Assembly (NCBI RefSeq): GCF_004681125.1
Contig: NZ_SIHO01000003.1
Location: 276,122 to 340,121, forward strand
Direction: 5' to 3'
Length of the DNA stretch: 64,000 bases
Source: Glacieibacterium arshaanense
Lineage (GTDB): Bacteria > Pseudomonadota > Alphaproteobacteria > Sphingomonadales > Sphingomonadaceae
In this document: piece after piece, positions 1 through 8,385 of the stretch
Position numbering within the stretch: the first letter of the stretch is position 1
Layout of the letters: each line of letters opens with the position of its first letter
Program-made: the position numbers and the translations under genes
Notes under the pieces: model-generated
The model's input: the letters and a program-made list of their open reading frames with translations, nothing else
Told to the model about the DNA's origin: nothing
Databases searched by the model: none

Positions 1-1370
1 GAGAACGGGCCGCTCGGTGCCGGCAGCCAGTTCGCTTCCAGCCCGGGGCCCGGCGAAACCGCGCCGAGATAGATGGTGGTCGAACCGTCAGGGCCCTGCA
101 CCATGTTTTGCGCCGCCAGCGTATCGACTCGGTAGCGATTGAGGCTGTTGGCGACCAGCCCGCCGGTGCGCGCGTCGTACATCGACAGCGACCAGAAGGC
201 GTTGACCGGCGGCTGCAAGCCCGACGGAAAGGTGATGGTGTAGCGCTTGGCAGCCCCGTCGAGCGGCGCACCGCGGCTGTCCGTGTCGACGGGCAGGAAT
301 ATTGCGTCGATCGCGCTGGGGCCGAACGGCGTCAGCGATGCAGCGGCGGCGCGCTGCAGGAAGTCGCCCTTGAACGATGACTGGTCGCCGGTGGGAGAGT
401 CGACCCGCCAACCGTTGACGCGCTTTTCAAGCGACTTTGCGCGTTCAGCAATTGCCGCCTTGCCGTCGGCAAAACCGGCCAGGATGGCTTCGCGGGTTTC
501 GGCCGGCAGCTCGTCGAACGACTTTGTGCGCGCTGGCCCGATGCCGATGCGGCCGAAGCGTTTGGCGGTTTCAGGATCGGCAATCTGTGCCATCGGCAGC
601 AGGAAGTTGAGCGTCTTGGCAAAATCGCTGTCAAACGCCGTCGCACTCACCGGTTGCCAGGTGATGGCGGGTGCCGGTGCCGGTGCGGTGCTCGTCGGGC
701 GGAAAATCGACAGCGGCTGCACGGTGAAGCCCGATTGCATGCGCGCCGCGACATCAAGGTCTTCGGGGCCGAACACCTGTGTGCGGTAGATGACGCGGGC
801 GAAATCGGTCGAGCTGCGCAGCAGTTGCTTGACGCCGGTGGGCACCAGGCCGAGGAAGCTCGGCCCCATCAACATGACGCAGCCGGCGGCGCCGCTGCTC
901 TTGCGATTGTCGACCGACCCGACGTTGTACATGTTCATGTCGGTGACCTGGATCGAGAAATAGCGTTCGCTGGCCACGTCGGGGAAGCACAGGACCATAG
1001 GCTCGGCGCGCAGATCGGCCTGCAAGGTCGAGATGATGACATCGCCGTTGGGCCGGTTGACCCCCGCAATGCCCGGCGCCGGCAGCACCGCTTCCGACAG
1101 GATCGCGCCGATTGGCCCCTTGTACGCCGGCGAATTGGCGTCGATGTTTTGCGCGTGCATCGCGGTGTAATAGGTGACGATCGGATAGCCGGCGATATAG
1201 GCTTCCTTGCCAATCGCGCGGGCGTCTTCGGTGCTCAGGCCACGCAGATCGCGGATACGGTCGCAGCCGCTCAGCCCCAGCCCAAGAAGCGCGCCCGCCA
1301 CCGCCAGCTTAATGGCGACCTGCGCCGTGCGGCGACCCGGTCCTGCACTGTCGCGCGCTCCAAAACGCAT
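1..1370 (-). CDS. DUF1254/DUF1214 lipoprotein (3' end outside window)
   Basis: Translating the minus strand from the ATG at 1370 gives an open frame to the window edge (about 456 residues). It starts with a lipoprotein signal (hydrophobic stretch ending LSGC, Cys about residue 36) and continues with the same blocks as the complete paralogue at 22944-24365: GPIGAIL near residue 80, DLRAEPMVLCFPD, RYFSIQVTDMN, and near the end PPVNAFWSLSMYDA and ANWLPAPSG. These are DUF1254 (N-terminal half) and DUF1214 (C-terminal half). The paralogue suggests only about 25-30 residues are missing. The likely location is the periplasm, membrane-anchored. Members of this family have no settled biochemical role, so none is assigned. 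Confidence 0.85.
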   Translation of the reverse strand, partial: MRFGARDSAGPGRRTAQVAIKLAVAGALLGLGLSGCDRIRDLRGLSTEDARAIGKEAYIAGYPIVTYYTAMHAQNIDANSPAYKGPIGAILSEAVLPAPGIAGVNRPNGDVIISTLQADLRAEPMVLCFPDVASERYFSIQVTDMNMYNVGSVDNRKSSGAAGCVMLMGPSFLGLVPTGVKQLLRSSTDFARVIYRTQVFGPEDLDVAARMQSGFTVQPLSIFRPTSTAPAPAPAITWQPVSATAFDSDFAKTLNFLLPMAQIADPETAKRFGRIGIGPARTKSFDELPAETREAILAGFADGKAAIAERAKSLEKRVNGWRVDSPTGDQSSFKGDFLQRAAAASLTPFGPSAIDAIFLPVDTDSRGAPLDGAAKRYTITFPSGLQPPVNAFWSLSMYDARTGGLVANSLNRYRVDTLAAQNMVQGPDGSTTIYLGAVSPGPGLEANWLPAPSGPF

Positions 1371-1479
1371 GGTCGAACAATCCCTTGTTGGTCTGGCCCA
1401 ATCGCCGTCATGCCCGCTACGGCGAAGACGTGGCACTTCGTTACCAGAACGCAAAAGTAAATCCACGCGCTTTGTTAGG

Positions 1480-1917
1480 CTATTGCACTTCGAGCAGTTC
1501 GATCTCGAAGAGTAATGTGGCGTTGGGCGGGATGTCCGAGCCCGCGCCGCGCTCGCCGTAACCAGCTGCCGGTGGAATGATTAACGTCCGCGTGCCGCCA
1601 ACCTTCATGCCGACCAGCCCGGTATCCCAGCCTTCGATGACTTCGCTGCCACCCACCGTGAACACGAACGGGTTGCCGCGGGTGCGCGACGTGTCGAACT
1701 GCTTGCCCTTGCCGCCGTCTTGATAGATCCAGCCGGTGTAGTGGACGACGACCAGCGAACCGGGCTTGGCCTCGGCACCGGTGCCGAGCTTGGTGTCGAT
1801 GACGCGCACGCCGTTCGATTGCACCACCACGGCGGCCTGCGGCGGTGCCGCTGCCATGACCGCGGGTGCCGCCAGCGCCAGTACGGCGGCCGCCATCAGC
1901 TTCATCGCGCCGCTCAT
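1480..1917 (-). CDS. FKBP-type peptidyl-prolyl cis-trans isomerase, exported
   Basis: 145 residues. Residues 1 to about 23 form a signal peptide ending in an Ala-rich AxA region; the rest is a single FKBP domain with VVVHYTGW, the GWDTGLVGMKVGG loop and the closing GYGERGAGSDIPPNATL segment. The expected activity is proline isomerisation, here as a periplasmic folding catalyst. Its ATG overlaps the TGA of the upstream flavin oxidoreductase (ATGA at 1914-1917), so the two are probably cotranslated from one mRNA. Confidence 0.93.
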   Translation of the reverse strand: MSGAMKLMAAAVLALAAPAVMAAAPPQAAVVVQSNGVRVIDTKLGTGAEAKPGSLVVVHYTGWIYQDGGKGKQFDTSRTRGNPFVFTVGGSEVIEGWDTGLVGMKVGGTRTLIIPPAAGYGERGAGSDIPPNATLLFEIELLEVQ

Positions 1918-3017
1918 GCCAGCGTCGCCAGCGCCTGGCGGTCAAACGCGCGCAGATCGCCGAAGCGGCCTTCGCGGACCTTCGCCACCCAGTCGGGGTC
2001 AACAATCAGCGCGCGGCCGACAGCGATCAGGTCGAATTCGTCGCGGTCCATGCGTTCGAGCAGGTTCTCGATGCTGGCGGGTTGTGACGCTTCGCCGGCG
2101 AATGCCGCGATGAACTCGCCGCTCAGCCCGACGCTGCCGACGCTGATCGTCGGCTTGCCCGACAGCTTCTTCGCCCAGCCGGCGAAGTTGAGGCCATCGG
2201 CGCCGTCGATATCGGGGAACTCGGGCTCCCAGAAGCGGCGCTGCGAGCAATGGAAGACATCGGCACCGGCGTCCGACATCGGCGCCAGCCAGGCCTCGAG
2301 ATCTGCCGGCGTCGTCGCGACCTTGTGGTCGAACGCCTGCTGCTTCCACTGCGAAATTCGGATGATGACCGGATAATCGGGGCCGACTTCGGCACGCACG
2401 GCCTTGAGGATTTCGGCCGCGAACTTGCCGCGCTGCGCGATCGTGTCGCCGTTCCAGCTGTCGCTGCGTTCATTGGTGCCGGTCCAGAAGAACTGGTCGA
2501 TCAGATAGCCGTGCGCGCCGTGCAACTCGATGGTGTCGAAGCCGAGCTTTTTGGCCGCACCGGCAGCCTTGGCGAACGCCGCGACGGTGTCGGCGATGTC
2601 GCTCTCGCTCATTTTTTCGCCCCAGGCCTTGCCGGGCTTGAACAGCCCCGACGGGCTTTCCTGGGGCGGCGGCGACGGGTTGGCGTGGTTGATCGCCGCG
2701 CCGACGTGCCAGAGCTGTGGCGCAATCAGGCCACCGACGCCATGGACTTCCTTGACGACATTGCCCCAGCCGGCCAGCGCCGCATCGCCGTGGAAACGCG
2801 GGATGTTGGGGTCATTGACCGACCCGACACGGTCGATGCCGGTGCCTTCGGTGACAATCAGCCCGACTTCGCCCAAGGCGCGTGCACGGTAATAGGCCGC
2901 GACATCGGCGCCCGGCACGCCGCCCGGCGAAAAGCTGCGCGTCATCGGCGCCATGACGACGCGGTTGGGCAATTGCAGCCCGGCCATGTTGAACGGGCGG
3001 AAAAGCGGGTTGGACAT
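1914..3017 (-). CDS. Old yellow enzyme-family NADH:flavin oxidoreductase
   Basis: 367 residues from the ATG at 3017; the frame is open further upstream, but family homology starts at MSNPLFRPF. It is an FMN TIM barrel with typical blocks NRVVMAPMTRSF, PQLWHVG, ELHGAHGYLIDQFFW and, near the end, VGRALIVDPDWVAKVREGR. OYE proteins reduce activated C=C bonds of enones and xenobiotics using NAD(P)H. It is the upstream partner of the FKBP gene (overlapping stop/start) and is divergent from the MATE exporter at 3187. The 168-base divergent spacer probably holds both promoters, but no clear operator was seen. Confidence 0.93.
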   Translation of the reverse strand: MSNPLFRPFNMAGLQLPNRVVMAPMTRSFSPGGVPGADVAAYYRARALGEVGLIVTEGTGIDRVGSVNDPNIPRFHGDAALAGWGNVVKEVHGVGGLIAPQLWHVGAAINHANPSPPPQESPSGLFKPGKAWGEKMSESDIADTVAAFAKAAGAAKKLGFDTIELHGAHGYLIDQFFWTGTNERSDSWNGDTIAQRGKFAAEILKAVRAEVGPDYPVIIRISQWKQQAFDHKVATTPADLEAWLAPMSDAGADVFHCSQRRFWEPEFPDIDGADGLNFAGWAKKLSGKPTISVGSVGLSGEFIAAFAGEASQPASIENLLERMDRDEFDLIAVGRALIVDPDWVAKVREGRFGDLRAFDRQALATLA

Positions 3018-3186
3018 GCAGCACTCCGGCAAAGTTTGATCCTGGCCGATGTAAAGGCCGTGCAGCGCGGCGGCAAGCGCCCGACCGCGTAGCAATTCTT
3101 CGCGCTGCCCCAGTGGCAGTCGCGCATGCGTGACTTGCCGGCGCGATTCGGCTATTGCGGCCGGCTGTTTTGAACCTGGACTAGCA

Positions 3187-4545
3187 ATGACCTCCGCGCC
3201 TGCCACCACCGAAGACATCCCCGTTGCCATCGGGCCGCTGCTGCGGCTGGCGGCGCCGGTCGTCGTGTCGCGGCTCGGCATCATGGCTATGGGGCTGACC
3301 GACACACTGGTCGTCGGCCGCCATTCGGCGACCGAGCTCGGCTATCAGGCGCTCGGCTGGGCACCCACCGCCATCGTGCTGACCACATCGATCGGGCTGC
3401 TCAGCGGCGTCCAGGTGATGACCAGCCAGGCCATCGGCGAAGGTCGTGCCGCCGACACCGGCGCGATCCTGCGGCGCGGGCTGGTCTACTCACTGTGGGT
3501 CGGCATCCTCGCCGCGCTCGTGCTCGGCGGCCTCGGCGGCCCGCTGATGCACCATATCGGTCTGGCAACCGACCTTGCTGACGGCTCGACACCGGTGCTG
3601 CAGCTGTTTGCGCTGTCGCTGATCCCGATCCTCATAGCCGACACTGGGGTGTTCTGGCTTGAAGCGCACGGCCATCCGGTGCGCGGCATGGTGGCGATGT
3701 GGGGCGCCAACGCCGTTAATCTGGTGCTCAACCTGTGGCTGGTCCCCGGCACATCGCCGTTTCCCGTCGCGGGCGCCACTGCCAGCGCCTGGGCGACGCT
3801 CGGCGCGCGCGTCGCGCTGCTGGCGTTCGTCGCGGCGCTGATCTTCGGCTGGTCGAAATCGCGCGGGCTCGGCGTGTTCGACAAGGCACCGCGTGACCCG
3901 GCCGCCGCCGCCGAAATGCGCCGCGTCGGCTACGGCGCGTCGGTGTCGCACTTCGTCGAAACCAGCGCGTTCGCCGGCATGAGCATCTACGCCGGCTGGC
4001 TCGGCGTCACCGCGGTCGCCACTTGGGCGATCGTGCTCAATGTCGCGGCTCTGATCTTCATGGTGCCGCTTGGGCTGGCAGTCGCGACCTCGGTGCTCGT
4101 CGGCCGGTCATGGGGCGCCGACGACCTGCCCGCGGTGCGCCGCGCCGGCACTCTGGGCTTCAGCGCGACGCTGGCGGTCACGCTGTTCATCTGCGGCGTC
4201 GTCGGCTTTGGCGCCGACCGCATCGCGGCCGCCTATACACTCGATCCGGCGGTGCGTGCCGCCACCACCGCCGCGCTGCTGCTGTCGTGCCTGTTCTTCG
4301 TCGCCGACGGGCTGCAGGTCGTCGCGGCGCAATCCTTGCGCGCCCGCGGCGACGTGTGGGTACCGTCACTGACGCACGCCATCAGCTATTCGATGGTCAT
4401 GCTGCCGCTCGGCTACTACCTCGCGCTGCCCGCCGGCCTCGGCGTGCCGGGCATCGTCTGGGCAGTGATCGCCGCGTCGCTGTGCGCGGCGGGGCTGCTG
4501 CTGACGCGGTTCTATTGGACCGCGCGCGGGCTGCATCACGGGTAG
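3187..4545 (+). CDS. MATE-family multidrug/organic cation efflux transporter
   Basis: 452 residues, the usual MATE length, with about twelve hydrophobic segments in two homologous halves. Visible family signatures are the N-terminal LRLAAPVVVSRLGIMAMGLTD segment, WLEAHGHPVRGM and, in the second half, MVPLGLAVATSVLVGRSWGA. The ATG at 3187 was preferred over an in-frame ATG 57 bases upstream because the domain begins immediately after it. The predicted role is Na+ or H+ coupled drug export through the inner membrane. It converges on the ABM-domain gene, with repeat copy 1 in the gap. Confidence 0.93.
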   Translation: MTSAPATTEDIPVAIGPLLRLAAPVVVSRLGIMAMGLTDTLVVGRHSATELGYQALGWAPTAIVLTTSIGLLSGVQVMTSQAIGEGRAADTGAILRRGLVYSLWVGILAALVLGGLGGPLMHHIGLATDLADGSTPVLQLFALSLIPILIADTGVFWLEAHGHPVRGMVAMWGANAVNLVLNLWLVPGTSPFPVAGATASAWATLGARVALLAFVAALIFGWSKSRGLGVFDKAPRDPAAAAEMRRVGYGASVSHFVETSAFAGMSIYAGWLGVTAVATWAIVLNVAALIFMVPLGLAVATSVLVGRSWGADDLPAVRRAGTLGFSATLAVTLFICGVVGFGADRIAAAYTLDPAVRAATTAALLLSCLFFVADGLQVVAAQSLRARGDVWVPSLTHAISYSMVMLPLGYYLALPAGLGVPGIVWAVIAASLCAAGLLLTRFYWTARGLHHG

Positions 4546-4550
4546 GGGTT

Positions 4551-4632
4551 AAGGGCCTCCGGCGGGCAGGGCCTCAGGCCCTGCACCCATTATTTGGCGC
4601 TCTTCAATCGGGTGCAGGGCCGGAGGCTCTTA
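4551..4632. repeat. Interspersed nested palindrome, copy 1 (right arm truncated)
   Basis: The left arm has GGCCTCCGGCGGGCAGG, an inner palindrome and CTGCACCCA; the spacer is TTATTTGGCGCTCTTCAATC; the right arm starts GGGTGCAGGGC but then jumps straight to CGGAGGCTCT, losing its inner palindrome. It lies between convergent genes, and its right end supplies the TAA stop (4630-4632) of the minus-strand gene. Confidence 0.9.
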
Positions 4633-4932
4633 ATACTTCAACTCCAGCGGTGCCGCATAATGTTCAACATGCGGAAACGGCTCGTAAAAGCCGTGCAGCA
4701 GTTCGCGCCATTGTTCGTAGCGCGTCGATTGGCGGAAGCCGATGGTATGGTCTTCGAGTGCGCGCCAGTTGACGGTCAGCAGGTAGCGCCCCGGGGTTTC
4801 GATGCAGCGCCGCAGCGCCAGATCGATAAACCCCGGTGTTGCGGCGATCAGCGGTCGTGCCTGTGCGAACGCCGCTTCGAACGCGGCCTCGCTGCCTTCA
4901 CGCACGTCGAGCACGGCGACTTCGAGTATCAT
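4630..4932 (-). CDS. Antibiotic biosynthesis monooxygenase (ABM)-domain protein
   Basis: 100 residues, one ABM/dimeric alpha-beta barrel domain: beta strand ILEVAVLDVREG, a helix ending in FAQARPLIAATPGF, and strand YLLTVNWRALEDH. Such proteins are small cytosolic cofactor-free oxygenases or heme/quinone-binding proteins; the substrate cannot be told from sequence. It lies 40 bases downstream of the acyl-CoA dehydrogenase gene on the same strand and may be its last operon member. Its stop codon falls in repeat copy 1. Confidence 0.8.
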   Translation of the reverse strand: MILEVAVLDVREGSEAAFEAAFAQARPLIAATPGFIDLALRRCIETPGRYLLTVNWRALEDHTIGFRQSTRYEQWRELLHGFYEPFPHVEHYAAPLELKY

Positions 4933-4972
4933 GGCACCGCCACGGTCATGCGAAGTCGCCGCATCTCGGATA

Positions 4973-6115
4973 TCAGTCGGTCAGCGCTTCGAAGCGGGCC
5001 AGATGGTGATCCATCGAGCCGAACTGGCCTTCGATCATCGTTGCGCGCTTGAAGAAGTGGCCGGTGGCGAGCTCGGTGGTGATGCCCATGCCGCCGTGGA
5101 TCTGTACGGCGCCCTGGCCGACGGCCTTGCACGCCTTGGCGATCTTGATCTTCGCGGCCGACACCGCCTTGGCGCGGTCGAGCGGCTTTTCGTCGAGCTT
5201 GAGCGTCGCCATCAAGGTCATCGAAACCGCCTGTTCGACTTCGAGGAACATGTCGACCATGCGGTGCTGGAGCACCTGGAACTCGGCGATCGCCTTGCCG
5301 AACTGCTTGCGCTGCTTGGCATAGTCGAGCGTCAGCGCGTGCAGTGTGCGTGTCACGCCGCAGGCTTCGGCGCACAGCGCGGCGGTGGCTTCGTCGACAA
5401 CCTGTTCGACCAGCGGCAGGCCCTTGCCTTCCTCTCCAAGCAAGGCGTCTGCGCCGACCTGGACGTTTTCGAAATAGACTTCGCTCGCCTGCGAACCGTC
5501 AACCGTCGGATAGTCGCGGCGCGTGATGCCCTTGGCATCGGCGGGAACGAGGAACACCGACACGCCTTCCTTGTCGCGCTGGCCGCCGCCCGAACGCGTT
5601 GTGACGATCAGGTGCGTCGCCCAAGGGGCGCCATAAACGACGGCCTTATGGCCGTTGAGCACGTAACCGGCGCCTTCCTTCTTCGCGGTGGTGCGCAGGT
5701 CGGACAGGTTGTAGCGGCCCTGCGGCTCGGCATAGGCGAACGCGATGACAACCTTGCCTTCGATGATCTGCGGGATGACAGTGTCGGCAATCGCGCCGCC
5801 GACGGCCTTCAGGAAGCCGCCGCCGATCACCACGGTCGACAGATACGGCTCGATGACCAAGGCCCGGCCGAATTCTTCCATGACGATCATGTTCTCAAGC
5901 GCGCCGCCGCCAAGGCCGCCATGCGCTTCGCTGAACGGGGCGCCGAGGATGCCGAGCTCCTGCGCGAACGCCTGCCACGTGGCGGGGTTCCAGCCGGCTT
6001 TGCCCGCTGTGCCGTTGACCACCGCCATGCGCGCGTCGAACGTGTAGGTGTCGGCGAGGTAGCGCGCGACGGTGTCGCGCAGCATCGTCTGTTCGTCGGT
6101 GTAGTTGAAATCCAT
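4973..6115 (-). CDS. Acyl-CoA dehydrogenase family protein (short partner)
   Basis: 380 residues with the acyl-CoA dehydrogenase fold: N-terminal helices with LGILGAPFSEAHGGLGGG, a middle beta domain (VLNGHKAVVYGAPWA, VYFENVQVG), and C-terminal helices with YAKQRKQFGKAI and QIHGGMGITTE. FAD-dependent alpha,beta-desaturation of an acyl-CoA is expected. It follows another acyl-CoA dehydrogenase (6226-7434) on the same strand, an arrangement seen for heteromeric steroid or branched-chain acyl-CoA dehydrogenases such as the ChsE1/ChsE2 type. Heteromer formation is an inference. Confidence 0.93.
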   Translation of the reverse strand: MDFNYTDEQTMLRDTVARYLADTYTFDARMAVVNGTAGKAGWNPATWQAFAQELGILGAPFSEAHGGLGGGALENMIVMEEFGRALVIEPYLSTVVIGGGFLKAVGGAIADTVIPQIIEGKVVIAFAYAEPQGRYNLSDLRTTAKKEGAGYVLNGHKAVVYGAPWATHLIVTTRSGGGQRDKEGVSVFLVPADAKGITRRDYPTVDGSQASEVYFENVQVGADALLGEEGKGLPLVEQVVDEATAALCAEACGVTRTLHALTLDYAKQRKQFGKAIAEFQVLQHRMVDMFLEVEQAVSMTLMATLKLDEKPLDRAKAVSAAKIKIAKACKAVGQGAVQIHGGMGITTELATGHFFKRATMIEGQFGSMDHHLARFEALTD

Positions 6116-6139
6116 GTTCGATCCCCAAGAATATCAGGA

Positions 6140-6218
6140 AGAGCCTCCGGCGGGCAGGGACTAGTCCCTGCACCCAGTTAATGGGTGCAGGGCTCAGCCC
6201 TGCCCGCCGGAGGCTCTG
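6140..6218. repeat. Interspersed nested palindrome, copy 2
   Basis: A compact full copy with only about 5 bases (GTTAA) between the arms. The inner palindromes differ: the left arm has GGGACTAGTCCC and the right arm GGGCTCAGCCC, each still self-complementary. It lies between two co-directional minus-strand acyl-CoA dehydrogenase genes. Confidence 0.95.
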
Positions 6219-6225
6219 TTATAGT

Positions 6226-7434
6226 TTAAAGGCCCAGCACCGCCTTGGCGATGATGTTGCGCTGGATCTCGTTCGAGCCGCCGTAGATCGAGGTCTTGCG
6301 ACCGTTGAAATAGGTCGGCGCGGCGCGGTGTGCGTAATCCGGCCCGATCGGGTGCTCGTTGTCGCCTTCGCCGAAGCCGCGGAAGTAGGGCGCGCCATAG
6401 TGGCCGACCGCTTCCAACGCCAGTTCGGTGATGCGCTGTTGGATTTCGGTGCCCTTGATCTTGAGCAGGCTCGATTCCGGCCCCGGGCCCTTGCCCGAAG
6501 CTTCGCCGGCCAGCGTACGCAGTTCGGTGAATTCCAAAGCGATCAGATCGACTTCGAGTTCGGCAATCTTGCGCTTGAAGAACGGGTTCTTGATCAGCGG
6601 CGCGCCGTCTTCCATTTCGCTGCGGGCGATCGTCTTGACGCGCTCGACACCGCGCTTCGAGCGGGCGACGCCGGCAATGCCGGTGCGTTCGTGGGCGAGC
6701 AGATACTTGGCGCAGGTCCAGCCCTTATTCTCTTCGAACACGCGGTTTTCGACGGGCACGATGACGTCTTCGAGCCAGACTTCGTTGACTTCGTGCTCGC
6801 CGCCCAGCGTGATGATCGGGCGCACGGTGATGCCCGGCGACTTCATGTCGATGAGCAGGAACGAAATGCCTTCCTGCGCCTTGGCAGTCGGGTTGGTGCG
6901 GACGAGGAAGAAGCCCCAGTCGGCGTGCTGCGCCATCGTCGTCCAGGTCTTCTGGCCGTTGACGCGGTAGTATTCCTTGCCGTCATCGCCGGTGAAGCGC
7001 TCGGCCTTGGTGCGCAAATTGGCGAGGTCCGAACCGGCGCCGGGTTCCGAATAGCCCTGGCACCACCACAGGTCACCCTTCAGGATGGCGGGCAGGTGCT
7101 TGGCCTTCTGCTCTTCGGTGCCGAATGCCATGATGACCGGGGCGACCATCGTGACGCCGAACGGCAGCACGGCGATGGTGTCGGCGCGGGCGCATTCTTC
7201 CGACCAGATGTAGCGCTGGATCGAATTCCAGCCCGGGCCGCCATACTGAGTCGGCCAGGCCGGCGCGCTCCAGCCACGCTTGCCGAGAATCCTGTGCCAC
7301 TTGAGCAGGTCTTCCTTGCTCAGTTCCTCGCCCTCGTCGGCCTTGGCGCGGAGGTCGTCGGGATAATTCTCGGCGATAAAGCTACGCACCTCGTCGCGGA
7401 ACGCGATATCTTCGGCGCTGAAATTCAGGTCCAT
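6226..7434 (-). CDS. Acyl-CoA dehydrogenase family protein (long partner)
   Basis: 402 residues. Visible blocks: WPTQYGGPGWNSIQRYI, YSEPGAGSDLANLRT, the middle beta-domain strand RVNGQKTWTTMAQHADW, and the C-terminal TSIYGGSNEIQRNIIAKAV. This belongs to the subgroup that includes pimeloyl-CoA/steroid side-chain large-subunit dehydrogenases. It is the first gene of a minus-strand pair with 4973-6115, separated by repeat copy 2. The acyl substrate is not identifiable from sequence. Confidence 0.93.
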   Translation of the reverse strand: MDLNFSAEDIAFRDEVRSFIAENYPDDLRAKADEGEELSKEDLLKWHRILGKRGWSAPAWPTQYGGPGWNSIQRYIWSEECARADTIAVLPFGVTMVAPVIMAFGTEEQKAKHLPAILKGDLWWCQGYSEPGAGSDLANLRTKAERFTGDDGKEYYRVNGQKTWTTMAQHADWGFFLVRTNPTAKAQEGISFLLIDMKSPGITVRPIITLGGEHEVNEVWLEDVIVPVENRVFEENKGWTCAKYLLAHERTGIAGVARSKRGVERVKTIARSEMEDGAPLIKNPFFKRKIAELEVDLIALEFTELRTLAGEASGKGPGPESSLLKIKGTEIQQRITELALEAVGHYGAPYFRGFGEGDNEHPIGPDYAHRAAPTYFNGRKTSIYGGSNEIQRNIIAKAVLGL

Positions 7435-7599
7435 GCGTCTCTCCCAAGCTTGGTTGACGCACGCGTTAACAACATTGTTCTGGCATGAAAAGTGCCAATT
7501 TGTCGCGCTGCGCTGCCGGGGGCACTATGTCGCGGGGCGTCTACGCCGCGCCGGCCATTTTAAACGGCCCCTCTTGAAAACCTTGCGTATTAGTCCGAT

Positions 7600-7830
7600 A
7601 TGACAGTCATGCTAAACCTGATCTCGCTCCTCATCGGCATCCCCGCGCTCATTGCCGGCATTGTCGCGTTCACGCCGCTGCTTGGCTGGGCCAACTGGCT
7701 GGTGATTCCGTTCGCCATTGTCGGCGCCGCCATCGGTGCGATGTCCGACAGCAACGCCGGGCGCAACCTCAACATCCTCGTCATCGCCTTCGGCGTGGCG
7801 CGGCTCATGCTCGGCGGCGGTATCCTCTAA
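7600..7830 (+). CDS. Small two-helix membrane protein, unknown function
   Basis: 76 residues, strongly hydrophobic: segment about 5-45 (two helices around GWANWLV) and a final segment LNILVIAFGVARLMLGGG. No known domain was recognised. The ATG at 7600 is followed by a second in-frame ATG three codons later, which could equally be the start. It converges on the lipoprotein gene, and the two stop codons overlap (7827-7830). Sphingomonad genomes carry many such short integral proteins; no function is proposed. Confidence 0.6.
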   Translation: MTVMLNLISLLIGIPALIAGIVAFTPLLGWANWLVIPFAIVGAAIGAMSDSNAGRNLNILVIAFGVARLMLGGGIL

Positions 7831-8243
7831 CTGCGCGGTTTGGCCTTCGGGGTGACCGCCGGGGCAGGAGCGACAGGTGCCGGTGGTGCGACAACCGCAA
7901 TCGCCTGCGCGCAGGCGCCGGCATCCGTGGGCTTGCCGTCGGGCTTGCGCGCTTCGGCGTAGCGCGCCACCGGTACGGCGCCCGGGGTCGGTGGATAGTA
8001 ATAGACATCGAGCACGCACTGCGTTCGCGCAAACTGCAGCATCCGCCCCGGCGGCTCGCTGCGGTCTAGCGTCGGTGCGCCGAGCATCGTAGTCGCGGCG
8101 GCGGCCGGCTGGCCGGTTATGCGCTCGAGCCCCGGGCTGGGCGGCGGCAGCGGCGCCGGCGGCGGTGTTGTCGGCGCGCATGCCGCGACGAATGCCAGCG
8201 CTGCCAGCGCTGCCCCGCGCCGCGATGTCAGAAACATGTCCAT
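7827..8243 (-). CDS. Small proline-rich lipoprotein, unknown function
   Basis: 138 residues from the ATG at 8243, chosen because it gives a standard lipoprotein signal: basic start, hydrophobic AALAALAFVAAC with the lipid Cys at about residue 22, then a Pro-rich linker (TTPPPAPLPPPSP). The middle part (TMLGAPTLDRSEPPGRMLQF, then CVLDVYYYP) resembles outer-membrane-assembly-like small lipoprotein domains in which a protein measures genotype-like sequence, but the match is too weak for an assignment. The tail is an Ala/Pro-rich disordered stretch. A longer in-frame start exists upstream but would bury the signal. Confidence 0.65.
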   Translation of the reverse strand: MDMFLTSRRGAALAALAFVAACAPTTPPPAPLPPPSPGLERITGQPAAAATTMLGAPTLDRSEPPGRMLQFARTQCVLDVYYYPPTPGAVPVARYAEARKPDGKPTDAGACAQAIAVVAPPAPVAPAPAVTPKAKPRS

Positions 8244-8385
8244 GCCATCGACCCTAGCGGCGCGCGCCGCCGGCGTCACCCGCGAACCGCGCAATCTGCC
8301 GCGCTGCGCACTCATGTCGGCGGGCGGTGACAAAACCCGTGCCAGCCGCTAACACCGGCACGCACCTCCCTGAAGCAGGAATCAC

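Noticed and set aside
654-1460. Long plus-strand open frame opposite the DUF1254 gene
   Set aside because: Its translation is low-complexity Arg/His-rich and has no domain, while the minus strand gives a lipoprotein with clear DUF1254 motifs.
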